Assembly (NCBI GenBank): GCA_002501085.1
Contig: DLRL01000011.1
Coordinates: forward strand, 517-14,136
Direction: 5' to 3'
Origin: Gemmatimonadales bacterium UBA7889
GTDB taxonomy: Bacteria; Gemmatimonadota; Gemmatimonadetes; Longimicrobiales; Gaopeijiaceae
Length of the DNA: 13,620 nucleotides
Within the stretch, counting starts at the first letter, position 1, and each line of letters begins with the position of its first letter. The position numbers and the translations under genes are program-made. Positions 1-6,603 of this stretch are shown one piece after another. The notes under the pieces were generated by a model. It did no database searches, was not told the DNA's origin, and saw nothing but the letters and a program-made list of their open reading frames with translations.

Positions 1-46
1 CCTGCTGATTACAAATCAGCTGCTCTACCAGTTGAGCTACGCCAGC
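1..46 (-). tRNA. tRNA-Thr (anticodon UGU), 3' part cut by window edge
   Basis: Read on the minus strand, the first 46 bases form the 5' part of a tRNA. There is a seven-base acceptor strand GCTGGCG, then TA, then a D arm GCTC/GAGC. The anticodon arm is GCTGA-TTTGTAA-TCAGC, whose loop places TGT at the anticodon. TGT reads ACA threonine codons. The variable loop starts as AGG and then the window ends, so the T arm and 3' acceptor strand are not visible. The tRNA lies downstream of cysS on the same strand. A tRNA-Thr(UGU) often heads the tRNA-Tyr/Gly/Thr-tuf cluster in other bacteria, so a translation cluster may continue off the left edge, but that is inference. Confidence 0.93.
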
Positions 47-100
47 ATCACCCTGGAAAAGCTACGCAGGGCTACAGTTCGGTCAAAGGGAAGACGCTTT

Positions 101-1534
101 CTATCCCACCACTTTCCAACGAGTTCCTGTCGGACTGTCCTCTACTAAAATACCTCTCTTTTCCAACTCCTCCCTGATCGCATCCGCTGCTGCATACTCT
201 CCATCCGCTCGAGCTGCGGCTCGCTCTTTAAGTTTTCGTTTAACCCATGTGGTGACCTCATCATCTACTACCCGTGAAGCGTGTGCCACTTCTAGGAGCC
301 CAAGCACTCCATCCATTGACCGTAAAACACTAAGTACCTGGTCTCTATCGGCTTCTATTACGGCCGGACGTAAATCAAGTTCAGCGTTCACTTCACTCAC
401 CATAATAAAAATCGCAGCAAGGGCATCGGCAGAATTAAAGTCGTTATCCATCGCCACCGTAAACGAGTCTAGCGCGCTCCGTGCTAGACTAGGCAGCTGT
501 GATTCTTCGGCTAAATCATTTATTAGCACTTCCTCAAGACGATGCTCAAAGTCAAGCAAGCGCTGAACGGCGGAACCAGATGCTTGCAAGCCCTTACGAG
601 TGAAGTTGAGCTCACCACGATAGTGGGACGAGATCAGGAGGTGCCTGATCGATGCGGGATCGTAACCTTCATCCAACAGCTCTCTCAGTGTTACAAAGTT
701 ACCAAGAGACTTTGACATCTTCTGGCCTTCGACAAAAAGGTGCTTCACATGGAGCCAGTTTCTGACGAAAGGCTGGCCTGTTGCTGCCTCAGACTGAGCG
801 ATTTCATTCTCGTGATGTGGAAAAATCAAATCCTCTCCCCCGAGGTGCATATCGAGGGTGTCTCCAAGCTCTGTCACACTCATTACCGAACACTCAAGAT
901 GCCACCCAGGCCGACCCCTGCCCCACGGGGAATCCCAGGCTGCACCAACAGTCTCATCTTCCTCGGTTGCAGCCTTCCATAATGCGAAATCCCTAGCGTC
1001 TTCCTTATCATATTCATCATGATCGACCCGTGCTCCGACCTTGAGCGTGGAAGTGTCGATACCCTTCAGTTCCCCGTACGCTGAGAAACTGTCGATCGCG
1101 AAGTAAACCGCTCCGTCGTCAGCCGAATACGCATTTTCAGATGCTACCAAGCGCTTTACGAAATCAACCATGCGATCAATGTATCTTGTCGCGCACGGGT
1201 ACACGTCCGCTGGACGGATCCCCAGAACCGTTGAGTCTGCGAGAAACACCTCTCCAAACGGACGAGTGTGTTCTTCTAAGGAAACACCTTCTCGTGACGC
1301 GGCCTCAATGACCTTGTCATCAACATCTGTGAGGTTCATCACGAAGCACACTTCGTAACCACACCAATCCAGGTACCGGTGCACCAGATCAAAGAAGAGA
1401 AAAGAGCGGAAGTTCCCGATGTGCGCGTGGTCATAAATCGTTGGTCCACATGCGTACACCCGGACCCTACCCTGCTCCAATGGTTCAAACTTGTCGACTG
1501 ACCTCGTCGCGGTATTGTAGACCTTCAGGCTCAT
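101..1534 (-). CDS. cysS: Cysteinyl-tRNA synthetase
   Basis: This class I aminoacyl-tRNA synthetase activates cysteine with ATP and loads it onto tRNA-Cys in the cytoplasm. Counted from the chosen start (477 residues, close to the usual 460-490), the CGPTIYD motif with zinc ligand Cys29 is followed by the HIGH-type signature HIGN at 38-41. The other expected zinc ligands are Cys215 in WHLEC, His240 and Glu244 in the HHENE segment. The KMSKS loop is at 272-276. The C-terminal part looks like the usual helical DALR/anticodon-binding region. The open frame extends upstream to 1657, deep into pyrF. I chose the ATG at 1534 because it has a GGAG (1543-1546) eight bases upstream and begins MSLKVYNT as in the family. 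An ATG at 1573 would overlap pyrF by 11 bases and lacks a clear ribosome site. It is the last protein gene before tRNA-Thr. Confidence 0.96.
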   Translation of the reverse strand: MSLKVYNTATRSVDKFEPLEQGRVRVYACGPTIYDHAHIGNFRSFLFFDLVHRYLDWCGYEVCFVMNLTDVDDKVIEAASREGVSLEEHTRPFGEVFLADSTVLGIRPADVYPCATRYIDRMVDFVKRLVASENAYSADDGAVYFAIDSFSAYGELKGIDTSTLKVGARVDHDEYDKEDARDFALWKAATEEDETVGAAWDSPWGRGRPGWHLECSVMSVTELGDTLDMHLGGEDLIFPHHENEIAQSEAATGQPFVRNWLHVKHLFVEGQKMSKSLGNFVTLRELLDEGYDPASIRHLLISSHYRGELNFTRKGLQASGSAVQRLLDFEHRLEEVLINDLAEESQLPSLARSALDSFTVAMDNDFNSADALAAIFIMVSEVNAELDLRPAVIEADRDQVLSVLRSMDGVLGLLEVAHASRVVDDEVTTWVKRKLKERAAARADGEYAAADAIREELEKRGILVEDSPTGTRWKVVG

Positions 1535-1542
1535 CCGGCCCG

Positions 1543-1546
1543 CTCC
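1543..1546 (-). promoter_or_regulatory. Ribosome binding site deciding the cysS start
   Basis: GGAG on the minus strand lies eight bases before the ATG at 1534. It supports the 477-residue CysS and argues against the longer in-frame starts at 1573 and 1657, which lie inside the end of pyrF. The site falls in the short gap between the pyrF stop (1563) and cysS. Confidence 0.6.
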
Positions 1547-1562
1547 AGGTGTTACCGGGTGA

Positions 1563-2264
1563 TCATCCGTCATTGGTATTGGCCAGATCAACCTCAGTAA
1601 GGATGGAGTACAAAGCGGCTTCTGGATCACTCGCACGGGTAATCGATCGGCCAACAACTAGATAGTCTGCTCCTGCGGCTATCGCAGCAGCTGGGGTGGC
1701 TACCCTCTGTTGGTCATCGTGACCCACTCCTGCCGGGCGAATACCAGGGGTCACAACCAGAAATTCGGGCCCAATCCTAGAGCGAATCGAAGAAGCTTCA
1801 TGCGGTGAAACTACTACTCCATGAATTCGGTGCTGAGCCGCAAGCTCCGCTAAGCGTCCGACTTCCTCCGCCACAGAAGGACTCTTTCGGCCCCAGGTCA
1901 CCTCCAGGTCAACAGCACCTAGTGAAGTCAGGACCGTGACACCCAGGAGCCGTGTCTCACCAGCTGCATCGCGAGCAGCCTCTAACATTGCGCCCCCACC
2001 AACGGTGTGTAGGGTGAGAAAATCAACGCCAAGTTGGGAAGCCACACGGACCCCGCCCGCCACAGTATTAGGGATATCGTGCAGTTTGAGATCAAGGAAA
2101 ACACGCTTGCCTCTATCCTTTAATGCTTGAACCACGCGCGGGCCTTCTGCCGTATAGAGTTGAAGACCGACTTTGTAGAACGTGCCTGCTTCTCCGAGAT
2201 CATCAACCAGGTTGAGAGCTTCATCACCCCTAGGAAAATCTAGAGCAATTATGACACTACCCAT
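1563..2264 (-). CDS. pyrF: Orotidine 5'-phosphate decarboxylase
   Basis: PyrF converts orotidine monophosphate to UMP, the last step of de novo pyrimidine synthesis. The 233-residue length is typical. The active-site pattern is complete: ALD with Asp9, Lys31 in YKVGLQLY, and the family signature DLKLHDIPNT with Asp58, Lys60 and Asp63. The phosphate-binding end of the barrel shows GIRP (174-177) and VGRSI (204-208). The ATG at 2264 follows the pyrD stop by two bases (TAAGAATG). It is preceded by GGGAGAAGG, with the AAGG six bases from the ATG, so translation is probably coupled to pyrD. The pairing with pyrD makes a small pyrimidine module inside a mixed operon. No odd features are visible. 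Confidence 0.97.
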   Translation of the reverse strand: MGSVIIALDFPRGDEALNLVDDLGEAGTFYKVGLQLYTAEGPRVVQALKDRGKRVFLDLKLHDIPNTVAGGVRVASQLGVDFLTLHTVGGGAMLEAARDAAGETRLLGVTVLTSLGAVDLEVTWGRKSPSVAEEVGRLAELAAQHRIHGVVVSPHEASSIRSRIGPEFLVVTPGIRPAGVGHDDQQRVATPAAAIAAGADYLVVGRSITRASDPEAALYSILTEVDLANTNDG

Positions 2265-2266
2265 TC

Positions 2267-3247
2267 TTAACCTTCTCCCGAGGATTCGATGGGATCAAAT
2301 AGGTCCTCCAGTCGATTGGCCGGGGCATTTACTCCGGGTGGCCTAGAAACCAGATCGTCCCAGGCGCTGATCCGTTGTTCTTGGCCCCACTGTAGCAAGC
2401 CTGCTATCGCTTCTGTAACCGCACGTGGCCAAGCAAAGGAAGCCGTGCCCATCTGGACTAAAGACGCTCCAGCATGAGCATATTCGACTGCAGTGGTCGC
2501 TGTCATGACTCCTCCAACTCCGAACAAGGGAAGATGGGTAGCGCTGCTAGCTTCCCGCACAGCATGCAGTCCTGAAGGTCGAAGTGCCGGACCACTGATC
2601 CCCCCATCCCCGGCACCGAGTTCTGGTACGTCATTTGAAATGTCCAGTAATGCTCGTGGAAGCGTATTCACTAATGTTAGTGCATTTGCTCCTTCTTCAG
2701 TCACAACTTTAACCGTCCTAGATAAATCGGGGTCGTTCGGAGCTAATTTTGCGACGATAGGGCGCTCAGTCCGGATACGACAGCCGGAGATAATCTCTGC
2801 AACAGCCGAAGGATTAAGGGCGAACGGTTCTCCAGTCCGCTCAGCATCGTTGGGGCAGGATAAATTGATCTCAAAACCAAGGAAGCCATCCTCTGAATCG
2901 AGACCCTCTACGAGTGTGAAGAATTCGACAACAGTATGCCCAGCGATACTTACCAATACTCGCGGTCGACAGATATTGTCACGAATCCAAGGCAGCTTTT
3001 CCCGTTTGGTCCGCTCAAGCCCCGGGTTAGCCAATCCGATCGAGTTAAGCATTCCGCCTTTGAATTCGGCTACTCTCGGCGGAGCATTTCCAACCCGAGG
3101 TTCAAGCGTAACTGACTTGGTGACAAAGCCACCGAGTGCTTCAATGTCTAGGACTTCAGCCAATTCTAGACCAAACCCACAAGTACCGGCCGCAAGGAAA
3201 AAAGGGTTCTGGAAGCGAACACCCAAAGCTTCGGTTTCCAACCTCAT
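2267..3247 (-). CDS. pyrD: Dihydroorotate dehydrogenase, class 1B catalytic subunit
   Basis: This FMN enzyme oxidises dihydroorotate to orotate. The N-terminal pattern NPFFLAAGTCGFG, the GNAPPR segment, the NSIGLANPG segment and the catalytic cysteine in NLSCPN place it in the class 1 family with cysteine as base, not the membrane class 2 enzymes, which use serine. It most resembles the 1B (PyrDB) type. Barrel phosphate/FMN motifs follow as VNT and FGVGGV. Class 1B enzymes normally work with the FAD/iron-sulfur subunit PyrK, and none is encoded in this window. At 326 residues it is somewhat longer than the usual 300-310, with a short acidic tail ending SSGEG. The reading frame can begin at GTG 3250, but the adjacent ATG at 3247 is the simpler start. 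No strong ribosome site is seen, which fits coupling to the amidase gene ending at 3253. Confidence 0.94.
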   Translation of the reverse strand: MRLETEALGVRFQNPFFLAAGTCGFGLELAEVLDIEALGGFVTKSVTLEPRVGNAPPRVAEFKGGMLNSIGLANPGLERTKREKLPWIRDNICRPRVLVSIAGHTVVEFFTLVEGLDSEDGFLGFEINLSCPNDAERTGEPFALNPSAVAEIISGCRIRTERPIVAKLAPNDPDLSRTVKVVTEEGANALTLVNTLPRALLDISNDVPELGAGDGGISGPALRPSGLHAVREASSATHLPLFGVGGVMTATTAVEYAHAGASLVQMGTASFAWPRAVTEAIAGLLQWGQEQRISAWDDLVSRPPGVNAPANRLEDLFDPIESSGEG

Positions 3248-3252
3248 CACTT

Positions 3253-4557
3253 TCAGTTTTCGCCAGTTCCGGGGGGATAATGATCAAAGAAATTCATGAC
3301 CGCACGTGCCACGGCCCGAGCAGCCTCATCTTGGAACTGACCTTGTCCTAATAGTGGTCCTTCATCCTCATTGGATAGAAATCCAATCTCCACTAAAACC
3401 GATGGCATAAGCGCATTCGTAAGAACTGCTAATGGGCTTTGTTTGATACCACGATCAGGGCCGGGATGAAACCGCCTTATCTCCTCTTGTACAATCCTAG
3501 AAAGTTCTACAGACCAAGGCTGGTGGCCAGAGTTACTAAGATCTCTCAGAAGAAAGGCAAATTCTGGGTCAGAGTCCGGATCAATGCTTTGCCCTTGGAC
3601 TTGCAATGGGGCATTCTCGATCGCCGCAACACGTCGCTCGTGCTCGGTTCGTGCCACGTTAAGAGAGTAGGTCTCAAACCCACGTACTGAGGGCCTTTCT
3701 GGCACAGAGTTGGCATGCACTGATATAAAAACTCCAGGGTTTTCTCCCTTCCATTGTGTAGCCAGTTCCCCTCTCTCCCAAAGTGGGACGAAGCTGTCCT
3801 CACTGCGTGTGAGGTAAACTTCGACTCCTTTTTCACGGCCGAGGAGGTCCTCCATGATCTTGGCAACCGCAAGGGCAACATCCTTTTCCCGCAATCCCTG
3901 AGGTCCCAAAGCACCAGGATCCCCACCCCCATGTCCAGGATCAATAACGACGATCCTCCTCTCCTCTTCTACCAGATCGGGGATGAACTCCGGGCTTGAT
4001 TGCTCTATAGTTGTCAAGTCTGGATTCGGGTTAGCAGTAGGATCAGGAGACGGCAGTGTGTCTGAGCTTGACCCTCTATCCCCAGGCTTTACTTCGGAGA
4101 GTTCATCGCCTTTCCATTCGGAAGGATCTGCAGCTTGAATTGTGAAATTAACTTCATTAAAAGCGTAAAGTGTCGGCAAGCGTTTGGGAAAGAAATCGGT
4201 AAGGAGTTGGACAGGGATGTATGTCTCTCCCTCAATACGGTAGGGGGAATCAACGAACTGAAGAATTTGGTTATTCCATCTGAAAAACGGGGTTCCATGG
4301 CCCAACCTAATTTCGATCTCTTCTGGCCCTAAAAGCACGACCAAATCACCAGCTTCCGTCGTCGACCAACCGAGCTTCTCGAATAGTGTCAAAGGGACAG
4401 TCGCGAAGCCGTATCCAACATCCAATCCAACAAGCTGGACACTTCCATCAACAGCCTCTATCTGTAGTTCGTTTGTCACTTGAGACGAGATTGGTAAGGG
4501 CGTCCACATCAGCCATAGAGCAGAGATCACCGAAGCAGGATGACGCTTCGCAGTCAT
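3253..4557 (-). CDS. Secreted N-acetylmuramoyl-L-alanine amidase (Amidase_3)
   Basis: This is predicted to be a zinc amidase that cuts the bond between N-acetylmuramic acid and the L-alanine of the peptide stem in peptidoglycan, acting in the periplasm or at the division septum. Residues 1-26 look like a signal peptide: MTAKRH, a hydrophobic run SVISALWLMW, then PISSQ. Residues about 30-142 form a beta-rich domain resembling the stalk or copper-amine-oxidase-N-like domains found in other cell-wall hydrolases. A low-complexity Pro/Ser/Asp linker runs from about 150 to 198. The catalytic domain follows, with zinc ligands His209 (DPGHGG), Glu224 (LREKD) and His281 (SVHAN), and the catalytic Glu390 (VEIGFLSN). 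All key residues are present. The start ATG overlaps the smpB stop as ATGA and has GGAG five bases upstream inside smpB. Confidence 0.93.
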   Translation of the reverse strand: MTAKRHPASVISALWLMWTPLPISSQVTNELQIEAVDGSVQLVGLDVGYGFATVPLTLFEKLGWSTTEAGDLVVLLGPEEIEIRLGHGTPFFRWNNQILQFVDSPYRIEGETYIPVQLLTDFFPKRLPTLYAFNEVNFTIQAADPSEWKGDELSEVKPGDRGSSSDTLPSPDPTANPNPDLTTIEQSSPEFIPDLVEEERRIVVIDPGHGGGDPGALGPQGLREKDVALAVAKIMEDLLGREKGVEVYLTRSEDSFVPLWERGELATQWKGENPGVFISVHANSVPERPSVRGFETYSLNVARTEHERRVAAIENAPLQVQGQSIDPDSDPEFAFLLRDLSNSGHQPWSVELSRIVQEEIRRFHPGPDRGIKQSPLAVLTNALMPSVLVEIGFLSNEDEGPLLGQGQFQDEAARAVARAVMNFFDHYPPGTGEN

Positions 4558-5045
4558 CGGGTCTCCATGACACGCTTCACTTCTATACTTGCATCCTTAT
4601 CCTGTTGCCGCCGCTTCAGCTGTTCACGTTTGTCATGAAGCTTCCGACCACGTGCAAGCCCTAGGCTTACCTTAGCATAGCCTCGCACGAAATAGATCTC
4701 GAGAGGGACCAAGGTCAGTCCTTTCTCTCCAACCTTTGAGCTAATCCGTCGAATCTCATTCTTGTTGAGTAATAACCTACGGGGGCGAAGTGGATCTACA
4801 TTGAAACGGTTTGCTTGCTCATATGGACTAATATGGAGGCTGTAAAGCCAAACCTCTCCACTCTCTACCCTGCCGTGCGCATCATGGAAGGACACATGCC
4901 CTGAGCGGATGGATTTCACCTCAGGGCCCTTAAGTTCGATTCCCGCCTCAAAGGTCTCAAGAACCTCGAACTCGTGCCTTGCCTTACGGTTACGGGCCGC
5001 AATTTTTTGCCCGCCGGCTCCACTACCAGTGCCGCGGACAGACAT
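4554..5045 (-). CDS. smpB: SsrA-binding protein SmpB
   Basis: SmpB binds tmRNA and carries it to stalled ribosomes for trans-translation. The 163-residue sequence shows the family core in order: RKARHEFEVLETFEAGI, then LKGPEVKSIR with the conserved glycine-proline turn, and SLHISPYEQAN. Next come RPRRLLLNKNEI, the LVPLEIYFVRGYAKV strand pair and LARGRKLHDKRE. A basic C-terminal tail follows, which is expected to fold as a helix in the mRNA channel. The N-terminal ten residues are Gly/Ser-rich and slightly longer than in many homologues. The start ATG has only a weak purine stretch (GAAGG nine bases upstream). The 3' end overlaps the amidase by four bases. No ssrA (tmRNA) gene is visible in this window. 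Confidence 0.97.
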   Translation of the reverse strand: MSVRGTGSGAGGQKIAARNRKARHEFEVLETFEAGIELKGPEVKSIRSGHVSFHDAHGRVESGEVWLYSLHISPYEQANRFNVDPLRPRRLLLNKNEIRRISSKVGEKGLTLVPLEIYFVRGYAKVSLGLARGRKLHDKREQLKRRQQDKDASIEVKRVMETR

Positions 5046-5098
5046 CAGGAGAGTGCCTTCAAAGCTGAAATCATAGCGAGCATCATCTTAACAATGTC

Positions 5099-6025
5099 TC
5101 ACGTTTTGAAGTCCATGACGTCGGCTAGACTTGCTCTGCGTACCGTAGTGTAAACCTGGGCCACTTCTCCACCCAAGACAAACACGATTGAGCCATAGTA
5201 GATCCAAAAGAAAAGAACTACCCCTGTCGTCAGGTTGCCCAACATAGACCCGTAGTAGGCTAGGTCGGTGGCATACCAGGAGAACGCCCACTTCATTGCC
5301 TCATGAAGCAGGGCTGCGAATGTCGCAGCAACGCATGCTGTCCTCCATGAGATGCGGCGAGCTGGAAGATACCTATATGCAGCCAGAAATAGTGCCCACA
5401 ACGAACCCAAAGCTAGCAAGTGACCAAAAGTCCGTTCTACAAGAGATAACGTCCATCCTTCCAACCCAATCATACCAACACCCACCGTTTCAAACAGAAG
5501 CGTAACGGTAAGGTTAAGCGCAATTAGAATTATTCCAACGATCACAGCTTGCACATCAACAAGCTTGCCTTGTAATGCTCCGCGGTACTGGCCGATATCG
5601 AAGATCTTCCGCAGAGCCACTCGCAGGGTAGCGACCAATCGCGTACTCAGCCACACAAATGACACGACCCCAAAGAGTGTGAAGCCTGAACGTCTCTCGA
5701 CTAATTCTGAGACGGGAATCCTAAGCACTTCAGCGAAGTCGAGAGTTGCCGTCTGAGGAAAATTCTCAGCAATCAGAGAGAGTACGGCTTCTGTGGGATC
5801 TCCGAACCGCGCATTAAGAATATACCCACTTAGGCCGATTCCCAGAACGATGAGGGGAACCAGTGAAACCAGCACGTTAAAGGCGATCGCACCGGCCATA
5901 AAAAAAACGTTGTCTTCGATAAGTTTTTCCCGAAACTGACGGGAAAACACGAGGGCTTTATACGATAGTTGGCGATGACGAGATCCGGAACGATTAGCTA
6001 ACATTCCAGAACCAGTTGAGGCCAT
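5099..6025 (-). CDS. YihY/BrkB-family inner membrane protein
   Basis: This 308-residue integral membrane protein belongs to the YihY/virulence factor BrkB family. The name ribonuclease BN given to some members is historical and misleading. Hydrophobic segments suggest six helices at about 39-70, 112-135, 155-182, 200-219, 227-248 and 262-292. Typical family features are the early MAGAIAFNVLVSLVPL segment, the YRYLP motif after the fourth helix, and the last helix with GVVLFFWIYYGS and GGEVAQVY. The biochemical function of the family is not settled, and transport or envelope roles have been proposed. It starts 11 bases after the ytxH stop, so the two are probably co-transcribed. The chosen ATG has no strong ribosome site, and an in-frame ATG at 6004 is a possible alternative. 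A 53-base gap separates it from smpB. Confidence 0.9.
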   Translation of the reverse strand: MASTGSGMLANRSGSRHRQLSYKALVFSRQFREKLIEDNVFFMAGAIAFNVLVSLVPLIVLGIGLSGYILNARFGDPTEAVLSLIAENFPQTATLDFAEVLRIPVSELVERRSGFTLFGVVSFVWLSTRLVATLRVALRKIFDIGQYRGALQGKLVDVQAVIVGIILIALNLTVTLLFETVGVGMIGLEGWTLSLVERTFGHLLALGSLWALFLAAYRYLPARRISWRTACVAATFAALLHEAMKWAFSWYATDLAYYGSMLGNLTTGVVLFFWIYYGSIVFVLGGEVAQVYTTVRRASLADVMDFKT

Positions 6026-6036
6026 ATCCGGCTCGA

Positions 6037-6456
6037 CTAGTCCACCACCTCTAGAATATCTTCAGCGTCCATCCCATCAGGAACTGCCTGACGAGCCGCA
6101 TCAACACCTGCTCGGTAAGCGGCCTTGGTTGTCTCCAATTTCTTCTCAAGTTCGTCCCGTGCCTCACGTGCTGCCTGAACACCAGCATCCACAGCCGTCT
6201 TCACAGATTCAATGTGCTCCTTCGCGCCATCCCGAGCCTCACCTAATCGATCTTCAAGATCACCCATGCGATCTTCAGCTGCTTCTCGAAGTCTACGAGC
6301 GTGTTCCTTGAGATCTTCTTGGGTCTCTGCACCAGATTTAGGTGCGAAGAGCAGGCCTAAGCCCACTCCCACCAAAGCCCCAAGTACGAATGCACCTAAC
6401 CCACCCCCACTCTCTCGCTCAATTACGATGTAGGGAAGTTCTTTATGATCACGCAT
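6037..6456 (-). CDS. YtxH-domain small membrane protein
   Basis: This 139-residue protein has one N-terminal transmembrane segment (about 17-37, glycine-rich GAFVLGALVGVGLGLL). It is followed directly by the YtxH hallmark LFAPKSGAET at 36-45, then a long charged, probably coiled-coil helix from about 45 to 125, and an acidic tail ending EVVD. YtxH-like proteins are linked to stress responses in Bacillus and resemble gas-vesicle accessory proteins, but a molecular role is not established. The reading frame can be opened at a TTG (6468). However, that TTG is part of TTGGAGG, which is the ribosome site for the ATG at 6456, so I use the ATG. It is the first gene of the run towards cysS and probably shares a transcript with the YihY-like gene. 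Confidence 0.88.
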   Translation of the reverse strand: MRDHKELPYIVIERESGGGLGAFVLGALVGVGLGLLFAPKSGAETQEDLKEHARRLREAAEDRMGDLEDRLGEARDGAKEHIESVKTAVDAGVQAAREARDELEKKLETTKAAYRAGVDAARQAVPDGMDAEDILEVVD

Positions 6457-6603
6457 ATCAGCCTCCAAACGGACAGCGGCCCATCTGCACCCAGGCCGGG
6501 GCTTAGTGCTAATCTAGCCACCACGGCGCAGCCTATCTACCTGTCTCACCTCAGTTTACAGTGCTCCCTCCGAAGCCAGCCTCAGCCAATTCCAGATATT
6601 GAC
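6457..6603 (-). other. 147-nt spacer between pgi and the ytxH run
   Basis: This is the only sizeable gap within the minus-strand gene series. It probably holds either a terminator after pgi, a promoter for ytxH and the downstream genes, or both. I looked for a hairpin followed by a T run and for paired -35/-10 hexamers and found nothing convincing. Its role is therefore inferred from position only. Confidence 0.35.
6462..6466 (-). promoter_or_regulatory. Strong ribosome binding site of the YtxH gene
   Basis: GGAGG on the minus strand lies five bases before the ATG at 6456. It fixes the start there and excludes the in-frame TTG at 6468, which overlaps the ribosome site itself. It also fits independent loading of ribosomes at the head of the ytxH-to-cysS run after the 147-nt spacer. 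Confidence 0.75.

Noticed and set aside
51..71. Inverted repeat CCCTG/CAGGG between cysS and tRNA-Thr
   Set aside because: The stem is only five bases with an 11-base loop and no T run. Too weak for a terminator or a control element.
2493..3299. 268-residue open frame on the plus strand opposite pyrD
   Set aside because: It is a shadow of pyrD: serine/proline/arginine-rich, without any recognisable motif, and fully antisense to a gene with all its catalytic residues.
3546..3944. 132-residue minus-strand frame within the amidase gene
   Set aside because: It is an alternative frame of the amidase catalytic domain, whose own frame holds all zinc ligands. No independent support.
5099..6025. Annotation of the YihY-like gene as ribonuclease BN
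   Set aside because: The name is a historical misassignment. The protein is a six-helix membrane protein with no nuclease motif.
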